DNA from: Gramella jeungdoensis
Lineage (GTDB): Bacteria; Bacteroidota; Bacteroidia; Flavobacteriales; Flavobacteriaceae
DNA: 64,000 nt
NCBI RefSeq assembly: GCF_023805255.1
Contig: NZ_JAMSCK010000003.1
Location: 496,001-560,000, forward strand
Direction of reading: 5' to 3'
Part shown: positions 8,287-15,735 of the stretch, piece by piece
Layout: every line of letters starts with the position of its first letter
Numbering within the stretch: the first letter of the stretch is position 1
The notes under the pieces: model-generated
The model's input: only the letters and a program-made list of their open reading frames with translations
Database searches by the model: none
Told to the model about the DNA's origin: nothing
Program-made: the position numbers and the translations under genes

Positions 8287-11200
8287 TTAGGTTAGTAGTG
8301 CTCTTTTTTCATAGTCGCTCCTAATAATATTGGTATCGGGATCAACCATTAGAATTTCGTCATAGGATAAATCATACAAAGAATAAACAAGGAAATTTAA
8401 TTCCTCCTCAAACTCTTCAAAGGGAATGCCTCTTTCAGTTCTGTATTGTATATCTCCGATTATTCTCTCCATTAGGGGCTGAGCGGTCTGAAAATCATTG
8501 GGGATTGGTAATTGTTTCAGTTCATAGCCCATGACGTGGTTATTTGTAGAGGTAATTCTAAAAAACCAGTCTAAAAACTTGGAATTCAGAAGTCCCATTA
8601 TGAGCTTATTAAGGCTCTGGTCATTCAATAATATTTTATTAGCCGTATGGCCGAAAAGGTAAGATTCACCTAACACTGTTAAACAACTATGAAGTCGATA
8701 TTTATCAGTTGTCCCAGTAATTTCTTGAAGTACGATAAATTCATTTTCTGAATTTAACTCAACTTGGTCAGGTAAAAATTCTTCATCAAGAAATTCGCAA
8801 GCTTCTGAGTTTAAAAGAAATCTACGGACATTTTTTCCTCTATATAGCTTTACTTCAGAAATGACTTCGGAAAAATATTTTTTTGAAGTGGTAAGATTGA
8901 GATCTCCTTGGCTAATCTCTCTAATTAGTATGCTTAAAGGAAAAGTCTTGGCGGGCAATTTTTCCAGAATCTGAGAATAATTTTCTTTTATTAATGGGAT
9001 GTAATAAGCATCAGGATAAATGGTTAAAAGTTCTTTCTGACCTATTTTTTCAAACACAGGATTAGAAATTGTTTTGACATTATTCTGAATTGAAATTGAA
9101 AAATTATGATTCTTTATTGGAATCTTCTTTTTAAAAATATAAATACAAGTACCCTGAAGCACAGAGGAAAAAACCTGTCCCTCAGCATCTTTAGATTTTT
9201 TAGGGAATTCTATTATTTTTAATATACTTGTATTCTTTAGTAATAACTCTCTTGTATATGTTGCCGATAAATCTCCAAGAAGACTACTTTGGACAATCAT
9301 GCAAGCGATTCCGTTTCTTCTGGACAGAATAAAGGAATTTTCTACAAACAACTTATATAAATTTTGTTTCCCTTTATCTTTTCCTTCTGAGTAGGGAAAA
9401 ATTTTCTTGTCATAGGTATTTTTTTTAACCTGACTATAAGGAGGATTGCCGATTATTAAATCAAAATCTTTTAATCCGAACATCCATTCTGGATCAAACC
9501 ACTCTGCTTTAGAGTTGGGATTAAATGGATCCCATTGTGCTATATTGTAAGCTGCGTCATTGTCCCAACCATCTTCTATCAATAAACTAGCTATTTCTTC
9601 TCGGATTTTTTTGTCCTCGCCCCTATATTTACTTTTCGTTTTTGGAGTTCTTGCAGAGAAATACTTTTCCCGCACAGAGGCAAGTTCTTCTTCTTTTTTT
9701 AGGACTTGTACATTTTGAAGCTTTCCCATTCCCAAAGTACCTTTTTGACGACTAAGACCGTCATCCAATCTTAACAGGCTGTTAGCTGCCACAAATTTGG
9801 TTTCCAGGTTAGGCAGTGGCAAAACACCGAAGTTTTCCTTCTCTCGATCAGTCTTTTGTTCTACCAGAAGAGATATAAAGAAACGAAGTTTTGAAATTTG
9901 CATTGCGATAGGCTGGATATCAACTCCATAAAGGCAATTTTGGATTAAGAAAAGTTTGCGAGCGTAATCAGGATCATTAAATTCATTATTAAAAATAGTC
10001 TCAATGTTTTCTTTTAAACTATCATAATCTCTATAGTCTACAGAGTTATTTAGTTCTGCTTTTAATTTGGCAATTTGAGCTTCTTTCCAGAATTGATTTT
10101 CCGGATCTAACTTATTCAAGACACTAACCAGATGTTGCAAACAACCCATGGGAAAAGCTCCAGAACCACAAGCAGGATCTAAAACCTTAATATGACTTAA
10201 AGCAGAAACAATTTTAATTTTTTCTTCTTTTTCTAGATCCAATTTCTCATTGGGATCAAAAAGTTGTTCAAGATATTCTTTTTTAATATTAACAGCACCC
10301 TCCAGGTAACACTCCAGAGATTCTTTTACCATGTAATTGACGATAGGTCGTGGTGTATAAAAAGATCCGGACTCTTTTCGAGCTGTTTTCTCAGTTTCCG
10401 GGTTGTAGCTTGCTAGAAGGTTTTCAAAGACAGTTCCTAATAGTTCTGGATCCAATGCAACTTCCTGATCTTCCGGAGTGTTTTCATCAATTGTAAAGTC
10501 ATAGCGATTCAGTATGTCAATGAGGCCAGAAATTTCAACATCGGCACATCTTTTATCTTCAAAAAATCGTGATATATCCGCTCTTCGTTCACCAAAGAAA
10601 AGGTAGTCAGGAACCTTTAAACGATTTTCGTTCTTTTTATTATCTGAAAAACAATCTATCCTAATTTCCGTTCTAGACATATTATTTTCTTTGTCTCCGG
10701 TAAAAACGATATCCAGATTTTCGAATAGACCTCCATTAAGAAATGGAATAGGATTCATCAGTTCATAAAAATATTGTTCATCTTTTATAAATCTCCTGTA
10801 ACGGTAAAAATTTTGAACACCGAATTGACTAGTAACAAATTTTCGCCCAATTTCTTGTGGAGTATTTAAAGTTGCAAAGAATAAGTTTTGTAAAATGGCT
10901 TTGTAGTATGTACTTCCAGTTGAATCCTTCCAATGGAGAAGGCCGTTTAATTTTCTTTTCTCAAAAAGTTCCCCTGGCACTAGACCTTTCTGTTTCATGA
11001 ACCAAATAAATATTAGGCGAGTGATTAGCCTAATCATTGCATTAGCCTTTAAATTGTATTCCTTCTCTTTACGATCATTAGGAAATTCTACCTCATCAAA
11101 GGACGCGAAATACCAATAGCTTAGATCCTCATAAAACTTCTTAGAAAGGGGTTCAACACTAAAACAGTTCTGTATGGAATCCAAAGAATCAAACCTGCAG

Positions 11201-11640
11201 CTCTCCATTCTTGTTCTAAAAGTCTGGTTCTTCTTTAATGGGTCCACATAGTAAGTGAATCTCTTCCAGTTAGAATATTTAGATGTTTCACTTCCGTAAT
11301 TTTTTCTGATAAAGCTGAAGCGAAAATTTCCAGCATCATCATAAAAGATGAAAATTGCACCATCTTTAAAATCTTCCGTTAGGATTTTTTTAGCTATTTC
11401 GAACTGCTGTTTCTTAGCACTTCTGGCAGTAAGTTCAGACCTATAGGCACATGAAAAAACTAATAGTTCTTCATGATTATTAAGTTCAGCATGTCCTATT
11501 TTCACCGGATCTGCAAAAGGTTTTTCCTCGGAGACTATATTCTCAAAGACTTCCTGCTCAGGCTTAAAAGAGGTGATTTTAGATTCAAAAAATAGTCGAA
11601 TGTTACCATTATTGAGATTGGTAATAAGTTGGTTGATCAT
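8287..11640 (-). CDS. Eco57I-family adenine-specific DNA methyltransferase with own specificity region
   Basis: 1117 residues. The SAM-binding motif I (VLDPACGSGAFPMG) lies near residues 485-500 and the catalytic NPPY near 732, the gamma-class N6-adenine methylase order seen in type IIG and ISP enzymes. The C-terminal 350 residues should hold the target-recognition domain. The first 200 residues, including a GHAEL...LLVFSCAYRSELTARSAKKQQ stretch, form a domain common in large Bacteroidetes methylases; no PD-(D/E)xK triad is obvious there, so cleavage probably depends on the PLD-helicase partner. It is the first gene of the pair and is transcribed away from the island's RadC genes. It probably marks self DNA. 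The target sequence cannot be read from the protein. Confidence 0.85.
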   Translation of the reverse strand: MINQLITNLNNGNIRLFFESKITSFKPEQEVFENIVSEEKPFADPVKIGHAELNNHEELLVFSCAYRSELTARSAKKQQFEIAKKILTEDFKDGAIFIFYDDAGNFRFSFIRKNYGSETSKYSNWKRFTYYVDPLKKNQTFRTRMESCRFDSLDSIQNCFSVEPLSKKFYEDLSYWYFASFDEVEFPNDRKEKEYNLKANAMIRLITRLIFIWFMKQKGLVPGELFEKRKLNGLLHWKDSTGSTYYKAILQNLFFATLNTPQEIGRKFVTSQFGVQNFYRYRRFIKDEQYFYELMNPIPFLNGGLFENLDIVFTGDKENNMSRTEIRIDCFSDNKKNENRLKVPDYLFFGERRADISRFFEDKRCADVEISGLIDILNRYDFTIDENTPEDQEVALDPELLGTVFENLLASYNPETEKTARKESGSFYTPRPIVNYMVKESLECYLEGAVNIKKEYLEQLFDPNEKLDLEKEEKIKIVSALSHIKVLDPACGSGAFPMGCLQHLVSVLNKLDPENQFWKEAQIAKLKAELNNSVDYRDYDSLKENIETIFNNEFNDPDYARKLFLIQNCLYGVDIQPIAMQISKLRFFISLLVEQKTDREKENFGVLPLPNLETKFVAANSLLRLDDGLSRQKGTLGMGKLQNVQVLKKEEELASVREKYFSARTPKTKSKYRGEDKKIREEIASLLIEDGWDNDAAYNIAQWDPFNPNSKAEWFDPEWMFGLKDFDLIIGNPPYSQVKKNTYDKKIFPYSEGKDKGKQNLYKLFVENSFILSRRNGIACMIVQSSLLGDLSATYTRELLLKNTSILKIIEFPKKSKDAEGQVFSSVLQGTCIYIFKKKIPIKNHNFSISIQNNVKTISNPVFEKIGQKELLTIYPDAYYIPLIKENYSQILEKLPAKTFPLSILIREISQGDLNLTTSKKYFSEVISEVKLYRGKNVRRFLLNSEACEFLDEEFLPDQVELNSENEFIVLQEITGTTDKYRLHSCLTVLGESYLFGHTANKILLNDQSLNKLIMGLLNSKFLDWFFRITSTNNHVMGYELKQLPIPNDFQTAQPLMERIIGDIQYRTERGIPFEEFEEELNFLVYSLYDLSYDEILMVDPDTNIIRSDYEKRALLT

Positions 11641-12019
11641 TCTTAGATGATATTTAGATTTAACTTTTTATGGTATCGCTGGCAGGGAAGCGTACTGAAC
11701 AGGTAAATCTAAAAATTTTCTTAATGAATTGAAACTAATTAAATGTAAATAATAGCGAAATATAATACCGATAACAATATGCTTTTTTAATCTCCTTCTC
11801 AAATTTTTTAAATTTTTTTTGGAGTAAAATTATTTATTCATGCTTTACCCTGTGGCAACACCCCCACCAAGTTCTGCGATGGGGATATCCCCCCGCCTTT
11901 CTATCTGAGTTTCAAATTTTGGTCTGAGTATTTAGAACCAAGGTGATAGCTGAGTTGTATCTGCTTAGAGACTATTTGGAACTTAATGAAAGATTTTTCA
12001 ACTCAAAAATTATAGAATT
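11641..12019. other. Divergent intergenic region with G/C-run inverted repeats
   Basis: This 379-base stretch between divergent genes holds no credible ORF. Most of it is very AT-rich, but 11844..11898 is an abrupt GC-rich patch. It contains a CCCCCACC tract, a GATGGGG tract 9 bases later, and a perfect palindrome GGGGATATCCCC at 11881..11892. The first two tracts can pair with each other, or the second can pair with the following C-run, so two exclusive hairpins are possible. The promoters of both flanking genes must lie here, but none matches the TTTG-N19-TAnnTTTG consensus well. Confidence 0.5.
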
Positions 12020-12418
12020 ATGGTAAGAGTAATTGATTACCTAGAAAGACAGAATGAAGAAGGGGAATCCTTTTATGTTCTGGTACTGCAGGGCGGCATC
12101 CAAATGGTTAAATCCAAGCAGACAAATAGATTTTATGTGACTGCTAAAAGATCTACAATTTCTTCAACTTTTGATGAGGCAACCTGTCAAACTCTTATAG
12201 GAACTGAGCTTCCAGGAAAGATTGAAAAGGTTGAGACTGAACCTTATGAATACACAATTAAAGATACAGGTGAGGTAATAGAGCTGGATTACAGATATGA
12301 GTATCAGGAAGAAGAGAATAAACCAGAGAGAGAACCTGTAGAAAAGTCAAATACATCCATCGATGATATTGTTAAAATGACTGAAAAGCAGGTGTTTTCA
12401 ATGAATGGAGTAGAATAG
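12020..12418 (+). CDS. Accessory protein of unknown function next to RadC-like gene
   Basis: 132 residues, soluble, with no signal peptide. The N-terminal two thirds look like a small alpha/beta domain (YVLVLQGGIQMVKSKQTNRFYVTAKR). A strongly acidic linker (about 93-112) leads to a short C-terminal helix. Small proteins of this kind often sit upstream of radC-like genes on Bacteroidetes mobile elements; no activity is known to me. It is 52 bases upstream of the JAMM-domain gene, separated by a perfect 9-bp hairpin at 12425..12450. Confidence 0.6.
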   Translation: MVRVIDYLERQNEEGESFYVLVLQGGIQMVKSKQTNRFYVTAKRSTISSTFDEATCQTLIGTELPGKIEKVETEPYEYTIKDTGEVIELDYRYEYQEEENKPEREPVEKSNTSIDDIVKMTEKQVFSMNGVE

Positions 12419-12424
12419 TTTAAT

Positions 12425-12450
12425 AAGGGTTAGTAGCTAAGCTAACCCTT
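12425..12450. repeat. Perfect 9-bp inverted repeat between two island genes
   Basis: AAGGGTTAG and CTAACCCTT flank an 8-base loop. There is no T-run after the stem, so it is not a standard terminator. It may be an mRNA stabiliser or attenuator between the 132-residue protein gene and the RadC-like gene. Confidence 0.6.
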
Positions 12451-12470
12451 AACTTTAAAAAACCAGAGAG

Positions 12471-12917
12471 ATGGGAAAAAATAGTATTTGTGAAATAAAA
12501 GTTTCTTACGCTGATAATACAAGAGAAGCGACTAAAATTACCAACAGTGAAATTACTTACAGATTATTTATATCCTGTTGGAATAAAGGAACTATTCAGT
12601 TACAAGAAGAATTTAAAATTCTCTTATTGAATAGAGCCAATAAAGTGTTGGGCATATACCCTGTGAGTAGAGGGGGCGTATCAGGAACTTTAGTAGACCC
12701 AAAGTTGGTGTTTAGTGTTGCATTAAAATGTAATGCTTCTAGTATAATTTTAGGTCATAACCATCCAAGTGGTAACTTAAATCCAAGTGAAGCAGATAAG
12801 GCCTTAACAAGAAAACTTATTAAAGCAGGGGGATATTTAGATGTGAAAGTACTTGACCATTTAATTATTACACCAAAGAGTTATTTTAGCTTTATGGATG
12901 AAAATTTAATGAGTTGA
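12471..12917 (+). CDS. RadC-like JAB/MPN (JAMM) domain protein
   Basis: 148 residues, only the C-terminal JAB domain of RadC (full RadC is about 225). The JAMM metal site is complete: GHNHPSGNLNPSEAD at about 98-112 supplies two histidines and the aspartate, with E25 or a nearby acidic residue as candidate fourth ligand. The usual helix-hairpin-helix N-terminal domain is missing. Truncated RadC proteins of this size are typical cargo of integrative elements in Bacteroidetes, where their real role is unknown; a repair function is not supported. The gene ends within a hairpin at 12915..12940. Confidence 0.85.
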   Translation: MGKNSICEIKVSYADNTREATKITNSEITYRLFISCWNKGTIQLQEEFKILLLNRANKVLGIYPVSRGGVSGTLVDPKLVFSVALKCNASSIILGHNHPSGNLNPSEADKALTRKLIKAGGYLDVKVLDHLIITPKSYFSFMDENLMS

Positions 12918-12940
12918 TGTGTGCATGGGATTACACATCA
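12915..12940. repeat. 8-bp inverted repeat overlapping the radC-like stop codon
   Basis: TGATGTGT and ACACATCA flank a 10-base loop. The stem includes the stop codon. It lacks a T-run, so it is a weak terminator at best and resembles the hairpin upstream of the same gene in size. Confidence 0.55.
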
Positions 12941-13013
12941 TAGTTAAAAAGGGTAAATTTCAGAATTGATTATATTTTAATATTAATTATAATAGCGTTA
13001 ATTTCATTTTTAG

Positions 13014-13487
13014 ATGAAACACTATTCATTTGAAATTTTAAATAAATTAATATCTGAGATTTATCCCTTCACCTCTGGTAATATAGAAGAACTTCAAGAC
13101 TATTTGGATTTCCAAGGACTCTCCAGAAATAAAAATATAAAGTGGTCATTAGGACTAATCACAGAATTTTACAATAAATGGGACTGGGAGGCATTAGAAG
13201 AGAATAGAGCTGTTTTCGATAGTCTTACTTTAGGCCTTTTTTTTCCAGATAAGGTTACACTTCCAGCTTGTGAATGCTATAGAAAGCTTGAGTTTTGTGA
13301 CTATGCATCCTGTAGAGTAAATTACAACAAATTTCATTTTGCAAGGTCATTACATAGTCAATATCCACAGGAATTCATAAAGCTAGCCATGATGTGTGAG
13401 TCTGGTTTCATCGATTTTGAAATGGTGAAAGATTTCTATATGACTAAAAACTCTGAAAAGTTACTGAGATTTAGGATTTCTATATAA
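13014..13487 (+). CDS. Hypothetical protein with a 'WS..LI..F...WDW..L..N' repeat-type motif
   Basis: 157 residues, no signal peptide or membrane segment. Residues about 36-65 contain IKWSLGLITEFYNKWDWEAL followed by EENRAVFD, a motif found, often in several copies, in large uncharacterised bacterial proteins; here it appears once. A cysteine cluster follows (CECYRKLEFCDYASC, about 85-99), which could bind metal but does not match a known finger. It stands alone in the island, downstream of the radC-like gene, in the same direction. Function unknown. Confidence 0.6.
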   Translation: MKHYSFEILNKLISEIYPFTSGNIEELQDYLDFQGLSRNKNIKWSLGLITEFYNKWDWEALEENRAVFDSLTLGLFFPDKVTLPACECYRKLEFCDYASCRVNYNKFHFARSLHSQYPQEFIKLAMMCESGFIDFEMVKDFYMTKNSEKLLRFRISI

Positions 13488-13585
13488 TAGCGGAAATTAT
13501 AAAACCGAAAATTTTAGCAAATCATTAAATGAGGTTGGCAGGTCAAAATTTGCACCTATAACAATTAACTCTATATAAATTACAT

Positions 13586-14164
13586 ATGGATCAAGAAGAT
13601 AAAATGTGGATTACTTTTCTAGGAAAAATTACCCGAATTGTTGCATTTGCATTTCTAATTCTCGCTCTATTAATGATATTGTTTTCAGTCCTAATATTGG
13701 TAATTGAAGTCTTCAATTTTTTAGGTTACAATTTACATTACCTTATTTTGATAGCTTTTATTGGATTGTTTTCTGTTTTTATCCTAACAGATTATTTCGA
13801 TAGTTATTTACCGAAATTTGACCCTTTAGTGAAACATATAATAGGGCTCTTTGCTTTTTTAATTATTGGCTTGCTTTTATTTGGTGACTTTTCTTATAGA
13901 ATTTTCACTGATGGAATTTATTGTGCCGATGTATCTATTGAGGATCATTATGGAGATGGGGAATCAGGTAATTTCTTGGTGGAGGTTGAAGATGGCTATG
14001 TTATAAAGATGTACTCCAATTATAATAACCGGTTTTATGAAAAAGAATTTCCAGAATTTGATGCCGATCTAGATAGTGAAGGAAATGCAAGTTATTATGA
14101 TGAAAATACAAATAGGTTTTATTATATAACATTGGATTCAAAAGATATTCCATGTACGAATTGA
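13586..14164 (+). CDS. Three-helix membrane protein with soluble C-terminal domain
   Basis: 192 residues. Three hydrophobic segments (about 16-40, 48-68 and 82-100) are followed by a polar, acidic C-terminal domain of about 90 residues rich in tyrosine and aspartate. No family recognised. The last bases overlap the start of a 42-codon membrane peptide gene (14152..14280), so the two are probably translated together. These are the last protein genes before the tRNA scar, a position where elements often carry small accessory genes. Confidence 0.65.
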   Translation: MDQEDKMWITFLGKITRIVAFAFLILALLMILFSVLILVIEVFNFLGYNLHYLILIAFIGLFSVFILTDYFDSYLPKFDPLVKHIIGLFAFLIIGLLLFGDFSYRIFTDGIYCADVSIEDHYGDGESGNFLVEVEDGYVIKMYSNYNNRFYEKEFPEFDADLDSEGNASYYDENTNRFYYITLDSKDIPCTN

Positions 14165-14280
14165 AAGCAGACAAAGAAAGATTAATACTGCGGAATTTGC
14201 TGATATTGCATCGTGTAGTTTTTTTAAGTTTTATTTTATTGGCTCAACTATGGTTAATCTATTTTTATAAAATAGGCTAA
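14152..14280 (+). CDS. Predicted 42-residue single-pass membrane peptide
   Basis: An ATG at 14152 lies inside the end of the preceding gene and opens 42 codons ending in TAA at 14278..14280. The product has a charged N-terminus (MYELKADKERLILRN), then a hydrophobic helix (VVFLSFILLAQLWLIYFY) and a KIG tail. The 13-base overlap with the upstream membrane-protein gene suggests translational coupling. Overlap, length and one clean transmembrane helix make it plausible, but there is no family support. Confidence 0.45.
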   Translation: MYELKADKERLILRNLLILHRVVFLSFILLAQLWLIYFYKIG

Positions 14281-14360
14281 AAAGAATTAAAATCTAGATA
14301 GTAACACGCCATAATCCTACAATATACTTAGAAGAGTAATAAAAGGTTATTAAAATAAAG

Positions 14361-14405
14361 TGACTCATAATCAGGTGGTCCCTGGTTCGAGCCCAGGTGG
14401 GACCA
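14361..14405 (+). other. 3' half of a CAT-anticodon tRNA: element attachment scar
   Basis: The sequence reads as the 3' side of a tRNA. It has three bases of the anticodon 5' stem (TGA), loop CTCATAA, 3' stem TCAGG, variable TGGTC, a perfect T-arm (CCTGG, TTCGAGC, CCAGG), acceptor strand TGGGACC and discriminator A; CCA is not encoded. Upstream bases break the anticodon stem at the fourth pair and no D-arm or 5' acceptor (expected GGTCCCA) exists, so it is not a functional tRNA. The natural reading is the right attachment site of the island, with the intact tRNA-Met or Ile2 at the far left end. Confidence 0.8.
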
Positions 14406-14414
14406 CTAAGAAAA

Positions 14415-14449
14415 GAAAGCCTTGCAGAGATGCAGGGCTTTCTTTTTTT
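14415..14449 (+). terminator. Intrinsic terminator of the former tRNA gene
   Basis: A 12-bp stem (GAAAGCCTTGCA with TGCAGGGCTTTC, one T-G pair), a GAGA loop and seven T. It lies 10 bases after the tRNA scar, so it is host sequence left behind at the right junction. Confidence 0.85.
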
Positions 14450-14708
14450 ATCACATCTATAATGAGTACAAATTATTATTCAGTTTACAGGGAAAGATAT
14501 TCTGAAATAAATTTTATTATTAACAATATTGTTAAAAATTTATCTTTAATTGTTGAATGGAAGCCACTTATTGTATAAATTTAAAGCTGTTAAACTGTCT
14601 GATTTTCAGAAACCTATATTTTTTATGGAAAGACCCAATGGGGGAAAACCCTCTCAAAAGCTCCGTAAAACTTTAAAATTTAAAATTAGGTAGAAAGATT
14701 TGAAAGTT
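14450..14708. other. Intergenic stretch with a possible structured element at 14632..14675
   Basis: AT-rich host sequence after the tRNA scar. No credible gene. At 14640..14653 GGGGG, AAAA and CCCTC can form a short hairpin, followed by AAAGCTCCGTAAAACTTT. The patch stands out from its surroundings and could be part of a structured RNA or a protein-binding site, but I recognise no known riboswitch. Confidence 0.3.
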
Positions 14709-14716
14709 TAAGTTTG
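14709..14716 (+). promoter_or_regulatory. Bacteroidetes -7 box (TAAGTTTG)
   Basis: An exact TAnnTTTG match upstream of the small exported-protein gene starting at 14842. No TTTG lies 19 bases upstream, so the assignment is tentative. Confidence 0.35.
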
Positions 14717-14841
14717 CAAATAAGACCTTTATAGAGTTTATAAATGTTTTTTAATGCTGGAAAATTCTTACCTTAGTGATAGAAATTCCTGAAAAAAATC
14801 TGAATTTAAGGGCTTTAGCCGGAAATATTAACCGAATATCA

Positions 14842-15090
14842 ATGGGGCAGATTAGATGTATATTCCTGGTTTTAATACTTTTCGTGGGTATATCTACGTC
14901 CGTGCACGCTCAGGACCCGCCTGAGCCTACAAAAAGCCATACAGATCCCCCTTGCGATGATGGCTCAAGCGGAGGAGGAACTCCACCTCCACCTGGATTA
15001 TGCCTGCCTATAGATGATTATGTATATTTATTGATGGCCGTGGGAGTTATGTACGGCTGTTATAAGATGAGAAAGTTTGAGTTGAATTAA
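14842..15090 (+). CDS. Small exported P/G-rich protein with C-terminal membrane anchor
   Basis: 82 residues from the ATG at 14842. A GTG at 14776 in the same frame would add 22 residues ahead of the signal peptide and is less likely. The signal peptide (MGQIRCIFLVLILFVGISTS, cleavage near VHAQ) is followed by a low-complexity Pro/Ser/Gly spacer with CDDGSSGGG and TPPPPG. The C-terminus holds PIDDYVYLLMAVGVMYGCYK plus a basic tail. This tripartite end (short Pro motif, hydrophobic helix, basic tail) is shaped like an exosortase-type sorting signal and recurs in tiny flavobacterial proteins. Function unknown. It overlaps the end of convergent ribE by 4 bases. Confidence 0.55.
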   Translation: MGQIRCIFLVLILFVGISTSVHAQDPPEPTKSHTDPPCDDGSSGGGTPPPPGLCLPIDDYVYLLMAVGVMYGCYKMRKFELN

Positions 15091-15674
15091 GATAATTCGT
15101 TCAGGCGCTTTACATATTTCCCGATTACATCGAACTCCAGATTCACAATATCACCAGATTTCAGGTTCTTGAAAGTAGTATGTTCATATGTATAAGGAAT
15201 AATCGCAACGCTAAATCTATTCTTCTTTGAATTAACCACTGTTAAGCTCACCCCATTTACAGTGATCGATCCTTTTTCAATTGTTACATTTCCAATTTCA
15301 GGATCATATTCAAAAGTGAATTCCCAACTTCCATCCTTTTCCTTTATTTCGGTACAGGTTGCGGTTTGGTCTACATGTCCCTGTACAATATGTCCATCCA
15401 GGCGGTCACCTAATTTCATGCCTCTTTCAAGGTTTACCAGATCTCCCGTATGGAGTTGGCCAAGATTGGTTTTTTCCAGGGTTTCCTGAATGGCTGTAAC
15501 CATATATTCTTTATCGTCCAAAGAAACAACAGTAAGACAAACCCCATTGTGGGACACACTTTGATCTATCTTTAACTCAGGTGTCATCTTTGCCTGAACG
15601 CTAATATTCAAGTTTCCACCCGATTTTTTCAGATTCGTAATTTTTCCTGTTTCTTCAACTATGCCTGTGAACAT
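15087..15674 (-). CDS. ribE: Riboflavin synthase, alpha chain
   Basis: 195 residues, the normal length. It makes riboflavin and the pyrimidinedione by dismutation of two molecules of 6,7-dimethyl-8-ribityllumazine in the cytoplasm. The start MFTGIVEETG is the family signature. The protein has two homologous lumazine-binding halves (about 1-97 and 98-195), each with an NGV.LTVV element (HNGVCLTVV and VNGVSLTVV) and the HIVQGHVD motif between them. It is divergent from pdxA, so cofactor genes for B2 and B6 share this intergenic region. Confidence 0.97.
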   Translation of the reverse strand: MFTGIVEETGKITNLKKSGGNLNISVQAKMTPELKIDQSVSHNGVCLTVVSLDDKEYMVTAIQETLEKTNLGQLHTGDLVNLERGMKLGDRLDGHIVQGHVDQTATCTEIKEKDGSWEFTFEYDPEIGNVTIEKGSITVNGVSLTVVNSKKNRFSVAIIPYTYEHTTFKNLKSGDIVNLEFDVIGKYVKRLNELS

Positions 15675-15701
15675 TGTTTTCTATAATAATGGTTACATTT
15701 G
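15674..15701 (+). promoter_or_regulatory. Predicted pdxA promoter
   Basis: TTG at 15674..15676 and TACATTTG at 15694..15701 (exact TAnnTTTG), with spacing close to the Bacteroidetes sigma factor optimum. The start of transcription would fall near 15708, 28 bases before the pdxA ATG. The upstream part overlaps the ribE start codon region. Confidence 0.55.
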
Positions 15702-15735
15702 TGGGTAAAATTAAAATATTATATCGGGAAACTAT

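Larger units (their letters stand above)
1..14405. mobile_element. Right part of a tRNA-integrated genomic island
   Basis: The right edge is a truncated tRNA 3' half (14361..14405) followed by an intact tRNA terminator, the usual scar of a tyrosine-integrase element inserted in a tRNA gene. Left of it lie only accessory genes: a RadC-like protein, a methylase/helicase pair, a MORN protein and small exported proteins. Right of it core metabolism starts. No integrase, relaxase or second attachment site is in view, so the left limit is unknown and the first genes could lie outside the element. Confidence 0.6.

Noticed and set aside
4931-11640. DISARM or BREX system
   Set aside because: Core genes (drmA, drmB, drmC, or brxL, pglZ, brxC) are not present in the window; only a helicase and a methylase are.
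14360-14578. 72-codon ORF across the tRNA scar
   Set aside because: It reads through the tRNA T-arm and the terminator hairpin; the protein has no family-like features.
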